DNA from: an uncultured Verrucomicrobiota bacterium
GTDB taxonomy: Bacteria > Verrucomicrobiota > Verrucomicrobiia > Limisphaerales > UBA9464
Assembly: GCA_903880005.1 (NCBI GenBank)
Contig: CAIRNV010000451.1
Span: 1-47,843 of the forward strand
Direction of reading: 5' to 3'
DNA: 47,843 bases
Shown: in pieces, positions 1-8,611 of the stretch
Numbering within the stretch: the stretch's first letter is position 1
How the letters are laid out: every line of letters begins with the position of its first letter
Made by a program: the position numbers and the translations under genes
Notes under the pieces: generated by a model
What the model was told of the DNA's origin: nothing
What the model saw: only the letters and a program-made list of their open reading frames with translations
The model's database searches: none

Positions 1-112
1 CGTCGTTCGCTCGTTACGGGCCTCGTACCGGCCCGCGCCTCGCTCACTCCTCGGCTTGCGCAAGCATCTGCTTCGCAATCCCTTCCCTCCCAACTGAATC
101 GTCCCGGCTTAG
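1..112 (-). repeat. Family A palindromic element, copy 1 (cut by window edge)
   Basis: This is the left part, read on the minus strand, of a ~165-bp element found seven times in the window. On the minus strand it starts right after the argC stop: the TAA and the following GCCGGGACGATTCAG belong to the terminal inverted repeat. It continues with the shared internal sequence (GAAGCAGATGCTTGCGCAAG, then the CGGGCC/GGCCCG core) until the window edge. The distal inverted repeat lies outside the window. Confidence 0.85.
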
Positions 113-1176
113 ATGTGCCCAAGGAGCCCCGCCGTCTCGGGGAAGCCCGAGAGGATGTTGAAGCTCTGCACCGCCTGGCCCGAGGCGCCCTTCACCAGGT
201 TGTCCTCGGCGCTCACGATGACGAGGCGGCCCGTGCGCGGGTCGAGGCGCCACGCCAGCTCCAGGAAGTTGGTGCCCACCACGTTCTTCGTGTCCGGCAT
301 GGCCTTGCCTTCCAGCACGCGCACAAACGGCTCGTTGGCGTACGCGCTGGCGTAGCAGTCGGCGATGCGGCGCCCCAGGTCCGCGGCGGCCTCCGCCGTG
401 TGGAAGGCCTCCGCCGGGGCCACGTACAACGTCGTGTGAATGCCCCGATGCACGGGCACCAAGTGCGGCGTGAACTGGATCACCACGGGTTGCCCGGCCG
501 CGAATGAAAGCTGTTCCTCGATCTCTGAAAGATGCCGGTGCTTGGGCACCCCGTAGGCCCTCAGGCTCTCGTTGCACTCGCAGAACAGGTAGTCCACCTC
601 CGCCTTCCGACCCGCCCCGCTCACGCCGCTCATCGAGTCGGCAATGATCCCGCCGGGTCGCACCAGGCCCGACCGGAGCAACGGGATCAGCGGCAGAAGG
701 ATGCTTGTCGGGTAGCAACCCGGCGACGCGATCAACCGCGCCCGCGCGATCTCCGCCCGGTACACCTCGGGAAGGCCGTACACGGCCCCGGGCAGCAAGG
801 CCGGCGCCGGGTGCGCATGCGCGTAGAACTCCTGGTAGGTCGCCGCGTTCCTCAGCCGGAAATCCGCGCTGAGGTCGATGACGACCCGCCCCGCCTCCAG
901 CAAGGGCACCGCGAACTCCGCCGCCACGCCGTGCGGCAGCGCCAGGAAGACCACGTCGGCCACCCGGGCCAACGCCGCGGCGTCGGGCTCGGTGAAGCGC
1001 AGCGCCCGTGCCTTGGGATCGCTTGCAAAACGGGGGAACACCTGCGCGACGGACTGCCCCGCCGACTGCCGGGACGTGACCGCGACCAGGTCGGCATGGG
1101 GATGGTGCAACAGCAGACGGACAAGTTCCTCCCCCGAGTACCCGCTGGCTCCCATGATGGCGACGCGCTTCAACAT
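109..1176 (-). CDS. argC: N-acetyl-gamma-glutamyl-phosphate reductase
   Basis: ArgC catalyses the NADPH-dependent reduction of N-acetyl-glutamyl phosphate to the semialdehyde, the third step of arginine biosynthesis, in the cytoplasm. The protein (355 aa, usual length about 345) opens with the Rossmann motif GASGYSGEELVRLL and carries the catalytic cysteine in SPGCYPTS (about residue 154). It also has the family segments LPEVYR, GVSGAGRK and HLVPVHRGI. ATG 1176 was chosen because MLKRVAIMGASG fits the family N-terminus; an in-frame ATG nine bases upstream (1185) is equally possible, and neither has a clear ribosome binding site. The open frame runs far upstream without other homology. The gene is divergent from the sugar dehydrogenase, and its stop codon coincides with the end of a family A repeat. 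No other arginine genes are adjacent. Confidence 0.96.
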   Translation of the reverse strand: MLKRVAIMGASGYSGEELVRLLLHHPHADLVAVTSRQSAGQSVAQVFPRFASDPKARALRFTEPDAAALARVADVVFLALPHGVAAEFAVPLLEAGRVVIDLSADFRLRNAATYQEFYAHAHPAPALLPGAVYGLPEVYRAEIARARLIASPGCYPTSILLPLIPLLRSGLVRPGGIIADSMSGVSGAGRKAEVDYLFCECNESLRAYGVPKHRHLSEIEEQLSFAAGQPVVIQFTPHLVPVHRGIHTTLYVAPAEAFHTAEAAADLGRRIADCYASAYANEPFVRVLEGKAMPDTKNVVGTNFLELAWRLDPRTGRLVIVSAEDNLVKGASGQAVQSFNILSGFPETAGLLGHI

Positions 1177-1377
1177 GCCGGCCATCGTTGGAAAAGGTTG
1201 CCAGCGCTGCAATCGCAGATTCCCAGCGCCACAAACGAGGCTGCGAACGGATCCAATACGGACCGCGCCAAGACCCGCGATCCAGACCGACAGACCTCGC
1301 TGGCTCGTGGACTGGGGTTGCTCGCCATGACCTGCGGCGCTGCTCCGGGGTGACAGCGGGGGTGGGGGTGGGATAGA

Positions 1378-2805
1378 TTGGGGGCACGCTTGAATGCTTT
1401 GTTGTCCCACGCGCGTGCGCTGATTCCCTTGCTGGCCGTCGCCTTGGCCCTTTCGGCCCGGGGACAAGCCAGCTTCCGCAAGACCGTCCTCGAGGACTTG
1501 TGCGACAACCCCATGGAACTCGCACCCTTGCCCGACGGGCGGGTCGTGTTCATCGAGCGATTTGGGAAGGTCCGCATCTGGAGGCCGGATGCGCAGCGGA
1601 CGGTGTTGTCCGGGGCGCTGCGGGTGCATGGCAACGTGAACGCCATCCAGGCCGGGCAGGCCGACAAGGGAAGCTGGGAATCCGGCTTGATGGGCGTCGC
1701 GGCCGACCCCGGCTTCTCCACGAATCACTGGATCTACCTGTACTGGTCGCCCGCAGGCGACGCGCCGGAGAACCGGGTCTCGCGCTTCGCCCTCGATGGC
1801 GACCGGCTGGACGTCGCGTCGGAAAAGGTCGTCCTGCGCGTGCCCGTCCAACGCGAGGTTTGCTGTCACGAGGCGGGATCCCTCGCCTTCGACGGCCAAG
1901 GCAACCTCTACGTGTCCACGGGCGACAACACCAACCCCTTCGAGTCCGATGGCTTCAACCCCGTGGACTCGCGCGAGGGACGGCATCCGTTCGACGCCGC
2001 GCGGTCGGCCGGCAACGCCAACGACCTGCGCGGGAAGATCCTTCGCATCCATCCGGAGCCCGATGGCTCGTACACCGTGCCGCGCGGCAACCTGTTCGCG
2101 CCCGGCACGCCGACAACGCGCCCGGAGATCTTCGTCATGGGTTGCCGCAATCCGTTCCGGATCTCGGTGGACCGGGCCACCGGGACGTTGTCGTGGGGCG
2201 AGGTGGGGCCCGACGCCCGGGAACCCCGGCCCGGACGCGGCCCGGCAGGCTTCGACGAGATCAACCGGACGCAATCGGCGGGCAACTTCGGCTGGCCGTT
2301 CTTCATCGCGGACAACCGGCCCTACCACGCGCACGACTTCGCGTCGCGGACGTCGGGCGACGCGTTCGACCCGGCGCATCCGGTGAATCCATCGCCACGG
2401 AACACGGGCCCGCGCGACCTGCCGGCGGCGCGGCCCGCCTGGATGTTTTATCCGTACTCGCCGTCCGCGCGCTTCCCGGCCGTGGGCTCCGGCGGCCGAA
2501 CCGCTTGTGCCGGGCCCGTCTATCACTTCGACCCGTCGCTGGCATCCGAGGTGAAGCTGCCGGCGACGTTCGACGGCTGCCTGTTCATCTACGACTGGGA
2601 ACGCCATTGGATCCTTGCGGTCCACCCAACAGCCGATGGCCAACCTGGCCGCATCGAACGCTTCGCGCCGGACATTGCGCTCAAACGACCCGTCGAGATG
2701 GAGCTGGGGCCCGATGGCGCCCTGTACGTGATCGAGTTCGGATCCGGATGGGAAAACAACAAGGACTCCCGGGTCGTCCGGATCGAGTCGGTGCCCGTTC
2801 GCTAG
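1378..2805 (+). CDS. Secreted PQQ-dependent sugar dehydrogenase-like protein (GSDH family)
   Basis: This is probably an extracytoplasmic beta-propeller oxidoreductase of the glucose/sorbosone dehydrogenase family, which uses PQQ to oxidise sugars; the substrate cannot be told. The 475-aa protein begins at TTG 1378, preceded by a GGGGGTGGGA purine stretch. Residues 1-30 form a signal peptide (basic start, LIPLLAVALALSARG core). Family features follow in order: NPMELAPLPDGRVVFIER, GLMGVAADPGF, NRVSRFALDGD, HEAGSLAFDGQGNLYVSTGD, DLRGKILRI and GCRNPFRISVD. Length and domain order fit single-domain family members. No cytochrome domain was seen, although in Planctomycetes and Verrucomicrobia related proteins often carry one. 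It lies 45 bp upstream of the lipoate-ligase-like gene on the same strand. Confidence 0.85.
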   Translation: MGARLNALLSHARALIPLLAVALALSARGQASFRKTVLEDLCDNPMELAPLPDGRVVFIERFGKVRIWRPDAQRTVLSGALRVHGNVNAIQAGQADKGSWESGLMGVAADPGFSTNHWIYLYWSPAGDAPENRVSRFALDGDRLDVASEKVVLRVPVQREVCCHEAGSLAFDGQGNLYVSTGDNTNPFESDGFNPVDSREGRHPFDAARSAGNANDLRGKILRIHPEPDGSYTVPRGNLFAPGTPTTRPEIFVMGCRNPFRISVDRATGTLSWGEVGPDAREPRPGRGPAGFDEINRTQSAGNFGWPFFIADNRPYHAHDFASRTSGDAFDPAHPVNPSPRNTGPRDLPAARPAWMFYPYSPSARFPAVGSGGRTACAGPVYHFDPSLASEVKLPATFDGCLFIYDWERHWILAVHPTADGQPGRIERFAPDIALKRPVEMELGPDGALYVIEFGSGWENNKDSRVVRIESVPVR

Positions 2806-2850
2806 GGTGGAGGCTGCGACCGACGCCATTCCCCTTCAACGGCGCGTGCC

Positions 2851-3582
2851 ATGGTGACCTTCGAGCTGCCGGCCACGACCCCGCCCATGGAATGCCTGGC
2901 GTGGGACGAGGCCTTGCTGGACGCCGTCGAGGAGGAGGCGTGCGAGGCGGCGCTGTGGTTTTGGGAGTCGCCGATTCCCTGCGTGGTGGTGGGCTACGGG
3001 CAAACGCCCGAGCGCGAGGTCCACATGGAGGCGTGTCGCGCGGACGACGTCCCGGTCCTTCGACGTTGCAGCGGCGGGGGAACGGTGGTGCAGGGACCCG
3101 GTTGCCTGTCCTACGCGCTGGCGCTCCCGATCGACTCGGCCCCCGCGCTGGCGACCGTGAGCGGCACGAACGCCCATGTCATGGCCCGGCAACGCGACGC
3201 CCTAGCCCGGATCGTCGAGGGAACGGTGGTCGTGCGCGGCCACACAGACTTGGTTTGGAACGGGCGCAAGGTCTCGGGCAACGCCCAGAGAAGGAAGCGA
3301 CGGGCGCTGCTGTTCCACGGCACGTTTCTGCACGGGTTCGATCTCGCGAGGGTCACGCGTTGGCTTCGGGCACCATCCTCCGAGCCCGCCTACCGCGAGG
3401 GACGGGCCCATGAGGCCTTCATCAGCAACGTCCCCTGCCCTGCCCGGCTCATCTGCAAGGCCTTGGCGGACGAATGGCAAGCAATGCCCGCAGCCGTGCC
3501 AAGGGACGCTTCCATCCGCGTGAAGCACCTGCTGGAGGAACGCTACGCCCGTGCCGAATGGCATGCGCGCCGGGCGTCCTGA
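2851..3582 (+). CDS. Lipoate-protein ligase A-like protein (BPL/LplA fold)
   Basis: This 243-aa protein belongs to the biotin/lipoate ligase-octanoyltransferase superfamily, whose members attach lipoate or octanoate to a lysine of E2 or GcvH domains. Visible motifs are the nucleotide/lipoyl loop RRCSGGGTVVQGPGCLSYAL (residues 71-90) and the segment DLVWNGRKVSGNAQRRKR (133-150), whose Lys140 matches the family's invariant lysine. ALLFHGTFLHG follows. It starts at ATG 2851 after a weak ribosome binding site. GcvT, a glycine-cleavage enzyme whose partner GcvH is lipoylated, is encoded 13 kb away, so the link is only suggestive. It could be a true ligase or an octanoyltransferase (LipM-like); the length fits LipM-like single-domain forms. 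Confidence 0.82.
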   Translation: MVTFELPATTPPMECLAWDEALLDAVEEEACEAALWFWESPIPCVVVGYGQTPEREVHMEACRADDVPVLRRCSGGGTVVQGPGCLSYALALPIDSAPALATVSGTNAHVMARQRDALARIVEGTVVVRGHTDLVWNGRKVSGNAQRRKRRALLFHGTFLHGFDLARVTRWLRAPSSEPAYREGRAHEAFISNVPCPARLICKALADEWQAMPAAVPRDASIRVKHLLEERYARAEWHARRAS

Positions 3583-3670
3583 AGGGAGCCACCACGTTCC
3601 CAGGCCTCGTTTCGTCGCCGCATCGTACGAAAGGCGGCGGGAGCAGGGGAAACGGACGAACGGCCAAGTG

Positions 3671-3735
3671 AAAGTGGAAGCGGCTTCCAGCCGCTTGGCC
3701 AGAATGGATTAGCGGCAAGATGCCGCTGCCACTTT
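3671..3735. repeat. Family C palindromic element
   Basis: This is a nested inverted repeat. The outer arms AAAGTGGAAGCGGC and GCCGCTGCCACTTT enclose two smaller hairpins, AAGCGGCTTCCAGCCGCTT and AGCGGCAAGATGCCGCT. It lies 88 bp downstream of the lipoate-ligase-like gene and resembles intergenic repeats I recall from other Verrucomicrobiota. Only one copy was found here. A role as a 3' hairpin or a small non-autonomous element is possible. Confidence 0.75.
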
Positions 3736-3824
3736 GCAACCGGCGCGCAGACGCGCGGGGCAGTCGCGTGGACCTTTTGTTGAATTCTCATGGCCCACCC
3801 GCTCCTAGAATGTGCCGATGACGT

Positions 3825-4199
3825 CGAAGAACCCATTTCCCTCGCCGACAAAGCCTTTTTCCCCGCTAGAGACGCTCGTTCCTCGGGAAAAAATGCACTT
3901 TCCAGGCTGGAAGTTGGCTTTTGGGCCTAAAAAAAGAGTTCTTGAGCCGAAGAAGCGGGTTCCCGCCGGGAAAAAGTGGCTGTTCCGCGCCGGAAGACCG
4001 CAGTTCCAGGGAAAAGGGGCGTTTTTCGGCGCGATCAGCCTCCTCGGATCGCAAGAGGGAGGTTTTTTCGCGATGGGGAGACCCTTTTTCGCGTGGAAGG
4101 AGGGGTTTCTCGCGTGAAGGGAGGGTTTTTTGGCGTGGAAAGACGTTTCCAAGCTGAAACCGGACGTTTCCGGGCTCAAATGAGCCTCGAAACGGCCGC
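3825..4199. repeat. Degenerate tandem array with 21-bp period (about 18 units)
   Basis: The tract divides cleanly into 21-bp units starting at 3825, 3846, 3867, 3888, 3909, 3930, 3951, 3972, 3993, 4014 and 4035. The 4035 unit is 18 bp, and the phase resumes at 4053, 4074, 4095, 4116, 4137, 4158 and 4179. Units are highly diverged but share a pattern: a purine-rich half (GGAAGGGAGGG or GAAGA...) followed by a TTTTTCGCG-like half. Several frames stay open on both strands because the period is a multiple of three. This gives lysine/phenylalanine-rich heptads such as PKKRVLE and PKKRVPA, but no frame looks like a normal gene. I therefore treat it as non-coding. With the flanking elements it accounts for the 730-bp gene-free stretch 3583-4313. 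Confidence 0.8.
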
Positions 4200-4251
4200 C
4201 GGTCGTAAAACGTCCGATCTTTTCGGCAGATTTCGGGGTTCGGACTGGCAC

Positions 4252-4286
4252 AACGCCGCCGAGGTCGGGGAGACCTCGGCGGCGTT
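4252..4286 (-). terminator. Strong hairpin downstream of pilC
   Basis: A perfect 15-bp stem, AACGCCGCCGAGGTC paired with GACCTCGGCGGCGTT around a 5-nt loop, lies 27 bp past the pilC stop on the minus strand. No T-tract follows on that strand, so it may be a factor-dependent terminator or an RNA-stabilising 3' hairpin rather than a classical intrinsic terminator. Confidence 0.6.
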
Positions 4287-4313
4287 CGCTGGCGGTCAAT
4301 CAACGTGGCGGGA

Positions 4314-5648
4314 TTATTCTCCGCCGCCGCCATCGCTGCCCAGCTTGTCGATGAGCGTGATGAGCGGGAGGAAGAGCGCGATGACGATCGAGCCCACGAT
4401 GACGGCGAGGAACACGATCATGATGGGCTCGAGGAGGGATGTCATGGCGGACACGGCATTGTCCACCTCCTCGTCGTAGTTGTCGGCGATCTTCAGCAAC
4501 ATCTCGGGCAACGCGCCGGTCTGTTCGCCGACGTCCACCATGGAGATGACCATGGGGGGGAAGACGGACGATTTCTCGAGGGGTGCGGTGATGGTTTCGC
4601 CCTCCTTGACGGAGTCGTACACGGCGGACACGGCGCGGGCGACGACGAGGTTGCCGGCGGTTTCACGGACGATGGTCAAGGCCTGGAGAATGGGAACGCC
4701 CGATTGGACGAGCGTGCCGAGGGTTCGGGTGAACCGTGCGATGGCGACCTTGGAGATGACGGAGCCGAGGACGGGGAACTTGAGCTTCACCTGGTCCCAT
4801 ACGTAGGCGCCCTTCTTGGTCTTGAGGGCGATCTTGAAGGCGATGACGAAGGCGACGAGGCCCCAGATGACGGGGCCGGGCAAGGGGATGCCGCCGGCCC
4901 ACTCGGGGAAGATGATCGTGTAGTTCTTGAGCGCGTCCGAGATGTTGAGGACGAACATCGTGAACCCGGGCATGCCGGCGTCACCGCCCAGCAGGTCCGC
5001 GAAGATGGACTTGAACTTGGGGACGACGACGATCATCAGCAGCGCCAGGATCGCGACGGCAACGACCATGACGGCGGCTGGATAGAACATGGCGGCGACG
5101 ACCTTGCCCTTGATCTTCTCGGCCTTCTCCATGAACTCGGCGAGGCGCTTGAGGACGACCTCGAGCACGCCGCCGATTTCACCGGCCTTGACCATGTTCA
5201 CGAAGAGCTTGTTGAAGACCTTTGGGTGCTGGGCCAAGCCCTCGGAGAAGGTGGAGCCGCCCTCGATGGACTCGGCGAGCTCGCCGAGGATGCGCTTGAG
5301 GGTGGGGTGTCGCTCCTGCTTGCTGAGGACGCGAAGCCCGCGCAGCAAGGGGAGGCCGGCCTCGACGAGCGTCGCCAACTGGCGGGTGAACGTCGTCAGG
5401 ATCTTGGGCTTCACGCCCCCGCCGATGTTGATGTTCATCCCGCCGCCCTTGCCCTTGGCCTTGGCCTTGGCCTTGGCCTTCGCGGCGGCTTGAGCGGCAT
5501 CCTTGGGCTTGTCCGCCTCCACCACCTTGGTGGGGTGGAAGCCCATCTCGCGCAGGCGGTTGATGGCCTCGGACTGGCTGGCGACCTCGAGCACGCCCTT
5601 GGTCTCCTTGCCACGCGTATCCATGGCCTCGTAGTTGAACTTCGGCAT
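4314..5648 (-). CDS. pilC: Type IV pilus / type II secretion inner-membrane platform protein (PilC/GspF family)
   Basis: This polytopic inner-membrane platform protein couples the PilB/PilT ATPases to pilin assembly and disassembly. The 444-aa protein has the N-terminal MPKFNYEAMDTRGKETKG typical of PilC/GspF, then an Ala-Lys-rich linker (about residues 50-70, AKAKAKAKAKGKGGG). Two GspF repeats follow, beginning near FTRQLATLVEAGLPLLRGL (about 86) and IARFTRTLGTLVQSGVPIL (about 290). Each ends in a membrane segment (AAVMVVAVAILALLMIVVV and IMIVFLAVIVGSIVIALFL). An additional hydrophobic segment, VIWGLVAFVIAFKIAL, lies between. It is the last gene of the minus-strand pilus operon, 32 bp after pilB, with a strong hairpin downstream. 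The Ala-Lys linker is longer than in well-studied PilC proteins. Confidence 0.95.
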   Translation of the reverse strand: MPKFNYEAMDTRGKETKGVLEVASQSEAINRLREMGFHPTKVVEADKPKDAAQAAAKAKAKAKAKGKGGGMNINIGGGVKPKILTTFTRQLATLVEAGLPLLRGLRVLSKQERHPTLKRILGELAESIEGGSTFSEGLAQHPKVFNKLFVNMVKAGEIGGVLEVVLKRLAEFMEKAEKIKGKVVAAMFYPAAVMVVAVAILALLMIVVVPKFKSIFADLLGGDAGMPGFTMFVLNISDALKNYTIIFPEWAGGIPLPGPVIWGLVAFVIAFKIALKTKKGAYVWDQVKLKFPVLGSVISKVAIARFTRTLGTLVQSGVPILQALTIVRETAGNLVVARAVSAVYDSVKEGETITAPLEKSSVFPPMVISMVDVGEQTGALPEMLLKIADNYDEEVDNAVSAMTSLLEPIMIVFLAVIVGSIVIALFLPLITLIDKLGSDGGGGE

Positions 5649-5680
5649 AGCGTCCTCCGTGGAGTATCAGGCTCCCTTGC

Positions 5681-7381
5681 TCACGTGTATTTCAAGACTT
5701 CTTCCACGGTGGTATCGGCACCGTACACGGACCGCATCCCGTCCTCGCGGAGGGTCACCATGCCCATCTCGATGGCTTTTTGGCGGATGACGACCGTGGG
5801 GGCGCGCTCGTTGATCAACGTTCGGATGGCGTCCGTGACGACCAAGAGCTCGAAGATGCCCTTGCGACCCTTGTAGCCCGTGTCGTTGCAAGCCGGGCAA
5901 CCGCGGCCGTAGAAGAAGTTCTTGTCGCCCAGGTCCAGGGCGGAGAGGCCCACGGAGGCGAGCTGGTTTTCGTTGGGCTCGAACGACGTCTTGCAGCGCA
6001 CGCAAACCCGGCGGACCAACCGTTGCGCGAGCACGGCCAGCAGGGTGGACGAGATGAGGAAGGGTTCCACGCCCATGTCCACCAAGCGCGTGACGGCACC
6101 GGCGGCGTCATTCGTGTGGAGAGTCGAAAGCACGAGATGGCCCGTGAGCGAGGCCTGGATGGCGATCTGGGCCGTCTCAAGGTCGCGGATTTCGCCGAGC
6201 ATGATGATGTCCGGGTCCTGACGAAGGAAGGCCCGGAGCGCCTTCATGAAGGTTAGGCCCGCGCCCTCGTTCACCTGCACCTGCATGATGCCCTCGATGT
6301 CGAACTCCACGGGGTCCTCGACGGTGAGCAACTTCGTGTCGATGGCGTTCACCCGACGCAGGCAAGAGTAGAGGGTCGTCGTCTTGCCGCACCCGGTCGG
6401 CCCCGTGACGACGAAGATGCCGTTGGGCTGGTTGATCGCCTCCAGGACGTATTCATGGACGCTCTTGGGCAGTCCAAGGGTCTCGATCTCGAGGTTGACG
6501 GAGGATCGGTCGAGGACGCGGAGCACCACCGACTCGCCGAAGGCCGTGGGCAGGGTGGAGACGCGGAGGTCCACCTGCTTGCCGGCGATGTTGACCGATA
6601 TGCGGCCGTCCTGCGGGAGGCGGCGCTCGGAGATGTTCAGGTTCGCCATGACCTTGAGGCGCGACGTCACGGGTCCGGCGAGGTGCTTCGGCGGCGGCGT
6701 CATCTCGTAGAGGGCGCCGTCCACGCGGTAACGGATCTTGAACTCGTCCTCGAACGGCTCGAAGTGGATGTCCGAGGCGCGGTCCTGCACGGCCTGCATG
6801 AGGACGAGGTTCACGAACTTGACGATGGGCGCGTCGTTGACGGCCTCGTCGAGCTTGAGAAGCCCGGCCTTCAGCTCGTCGCCCTGCACCACCACGTCGT
6901 CGCCGCCGAGTTCCTTCAGCAGGTCCGCGTAGCCGCCGCCCGCCAAGGCGGGGTAAAACTTCTCGACGGCCTTCACCACCTCCGCGGGATTGGCCACGAG
7001 CAACTGGACCTGCCCCTTCACCGTCAAGGACAGCTCGTCCACGGCGGCTGGGTTCAAGGGGTCCGCCATCGCGAGCTGCACCGTGTCCCCGTACAAGGCC
7101 AGCGGGACGCATTGGTACATGCGCGCGGTCTCGGGCGGCACCGTCGCCAGCACCTCCGCCGTCATCTGTCCCTCGTCCACGGACACCACCATGCTGCCGA
7201 GGTGGTCGGCGATCACCTGCAACGCGGTGTCGAGGTCGAGCATCCCGTAGTCCTGGACGACCTGCAGGGACGGCTTGCCGCTGCGGGTCATCTCCTGGGT
7301 GACCTCGTCCAGTTGCAGGTCGTCGAGCAGGCCCCGTTCCCGGATCAAGGCCAGCAGGGGATCAGTTGCGACTTCGGGCAT
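5681..7381 (-). CDS. pilB: PilB/GspE-type assembly ATPase (copy nearer pilC)
   Basis: This cytoplasmic hexameric ATPase powers pilus or pseudopilus extension. The 566-aa protein has an N-terminal MshEN/GspE-N domain (about 1-150), then the N2 domain with [20 protein letters not shown] (about 203-222). The ATPase core contains Walker A GPTGCGKT (327-334), Asp box TVEDPVEF, Walker [11 protein letters not shown] (391-400) and the His box [10 protein letters not shown] tetracysteine zinc site is formed by CVRC (about 460-463) and CPAC (about 495-498). It lies 57 bp downstream of pilT and 32 bp upstream of pilC, clearly in one transcription unit. The gene symbol is by family; GspE or MshE are alternatives. 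A second ATPase of the same family heads the operon. Confidence 0.94.
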   Translation of the reverse strand: MPEVATDPLLALIRERGLLDDLQLDEVTQEMTRSGKPSLQVVQDYGMLDLDTALQVIADHLGSMVVSVDEGQMTAEVLATVPPETARMYQCVPLALYGDTVQLAMADPLNPAAVDELSLTVKGQVQLLVANPAEVVKAVEKFYPALAGGGYADLLKELGGDDVVVQGDELKAGLLKLDEAVNDAPIVKFVNLVLMQAVQDRASDIHFEPFEDEFKIRYRVDGALYEMTPPPKHLAGPVTSRLKVMANLNISERRLPQDGRISVNIAGKQVDLRVSTLPTAFGESVVLRVLDRSSVNLEIETLGLPKSVHEYVLEAINQPNGIFVVTGPTGCGKTTTLYSCLRRVNAIDTKLLTVEDPVEFDIEGIMQVQVNEGAGLTFMKALRAFLRQDPDIIMLGEIRDLETAQIAIQASLTGHLVLSTLHTNDAAGAVTRLVDMGVEPFLISSTLLAVLAQRLVRRVCVRCKTSFEPNENQLASVGLSALDLGDKNFFYGRGCPACNDTGYKGRKGIFELLVVTDAIRTLINERAPTVVIRQKAIEMGMVTLREDGMRSVYGADTTVEEVLKYT

Positions 7382-7438
7382 GACGGAGGGGGGTGGGCGG
7401 GTTGGGTGGGGTGATGGGTGAAAAGGTGGCCGGGTGGG

Positions 7439-8542
7439 CTACTTGCGACGTGCCTGGGCCTCGGCCCGCGCCTGCTTCAGTTCCTGGAGCTTCTGGTGGA
7501 TCGTCGTGGGATCCTGAGCCTTGGTCACGACCTCCTCCTCGGCGATCAAGCCTTGGCCCCACTTGTCGATAAGGAACGAGTCCAAGGTCACCATGCCGTA
7601 CTTCGCGCCCGTCTGGATGTCGGACTGGATACGGAAGGTCTTGTTGTCGCGGATGAGCGCGCCCACGGACGGCGTGTTGACCATGACCTCGAACACCGCC
7701 ACGCGGCCCGGCTTGTCCACGCGGGGGATGAGGAGCTGGGAGATCACCGCCTGCAACACCGTGGAGAGCTGGATGCGAATCTGCTCCTGCTGGTTCTGCG
7801 GGAACGCGTTCACGATACGGTCGATCGTCTTGGCGGCGCCCGTCGTGTGCAGGGTGCCAAACACCAAGTGACCCGTCTCGGCGGCGGCGATGGCTGCCTC
7901 CATCGTCTCAAGGTCCCGAAGCTCGCCCACGAGGATCACGTCCGGGTCCTGCCGAAGCGCACGACGCAGGGCCTCCGCGAAGCTCGGGACGTCCACGTGG
8001 ACTTCACGCTGCGTCACCACGGCCTTCTTGTGCTTGTGGTAGTACTCGATGGGGTCCTCGATCGTGATGATGTGCGCGTGGTTGCTCTCCTCGTTGATGA
8101 TGTTGAGCAAGGACGCCAGCGTCGTGGTCTTGCCGGAGCCCGTCGGCCCGGTGACGAGGATGAGTCCCCTGGGACGGTACAGGAGCTCCCGGACCGACGG
8201 CGGGATGCCGATCTGCTCCATCGTCAGGAGCTTGGACGGGATCTGCCTCATGACGATGCCGAAGTTCCCCTTCTCCTTGAAGGCGGACACGCGGAACCGC
8301 GAGGCCTCGCCGAACGCGAGCGCGAAGTCCGCGCCACCCTTCTCCCGGATTTGCTGGATGTGGTCCTCGGACGTGATGGAGCGCATCAACTCCTCGGTGT
8401 CCTCCGGGCGCAGCGGGGGGCCGTCCACGCGCTGCAAGACGCCGTGGATGCGGATGACAGGGGGGATTCCCGATCGGATGTGCAGGTCGGCGCCCCCTTC
8501 GGACACCATCAACTGCAACAAGTCGGACATCTGGTAGGACAT
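7439..8542 (-). CDS. pilT: Twitching-motility retraction ATPase PilT
   Basis: PilT hydrolyses ATP to depolymerise type IV pili. The 367-aa protein has the family N-terminus (DLLQLMVSEGGADLHIRSGI), Walker A GPTGSGKT (132-139), Asp box TIEDPIEYYH, Walker B DVILVGELRD (201-210) and the His box FGTLHTTGAAKTIDRI. The PilT-specific C-terminal region ISQLLIPRVDKPGRVAVFEV is also present. It lacks the zinc tetracysteine of PilB, as expected. It sits between the two PilB-like genes (69 bp after one, 57 bp before the other). Its presence argues that the operon makes a retractable type IV pilus rather than only a type II secretion system. Confidence 0.96.
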   Translation of the reverse strand: MSYQMSDLLQLMVSEGGADLHIRSGIPPVIRIHGVLQRVDGPPLRPEDTEELMRSITSEDHIQQIREKGGADFALAFGEASRFRVSAFKEKGNFGIVMRQIPSKLLTMEQIGIPPSVRELLYRPRGLILVTGPTGSGKTTTLASLLNIINEESNHAHIITIEDPIEYYHKHKKAVVTQREVHVDVPSFAEALRRALRQDPDVILVGELRDLETMEAAIAAAETGHLVFGTLHTTGAAKTIDRIVNAFPQNQQEQIRIQLSTVLQAVISQLLIPRVDKPGRVAVFEVMVNTPSVGALIRDNKTFRIQSDIQTGAKYGMVTLDSFLIDKWGQGLIAEEEVVTKAQDPTTIHQKLQELKQARAEAQARRK

Positions 8543-8611
8543 GGCTTGAAATCGCGGTCTCGGACAATGCTGGGGGTTCTGGATGGAGGGAGAAGCAAAT
8601 CCCTTGCCGGA

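Noticed and set aside
109-2829. A 906-aa minus-strand protein reaching across the sugar dehydrogenase gene
   Set aside because: Only the last 355 residues are ArgC; the rest is the antisense shadow of the plus-strand gene, common in high-GC DNA.
3805-4333. Several overlapping open frames on both strands in the 21-bp array as protein genes
   Set aside because: Frames are open in nearly every phase because the period is a multiple of three; none has a ribosome binding site, a recognisable domain or normal codon use.
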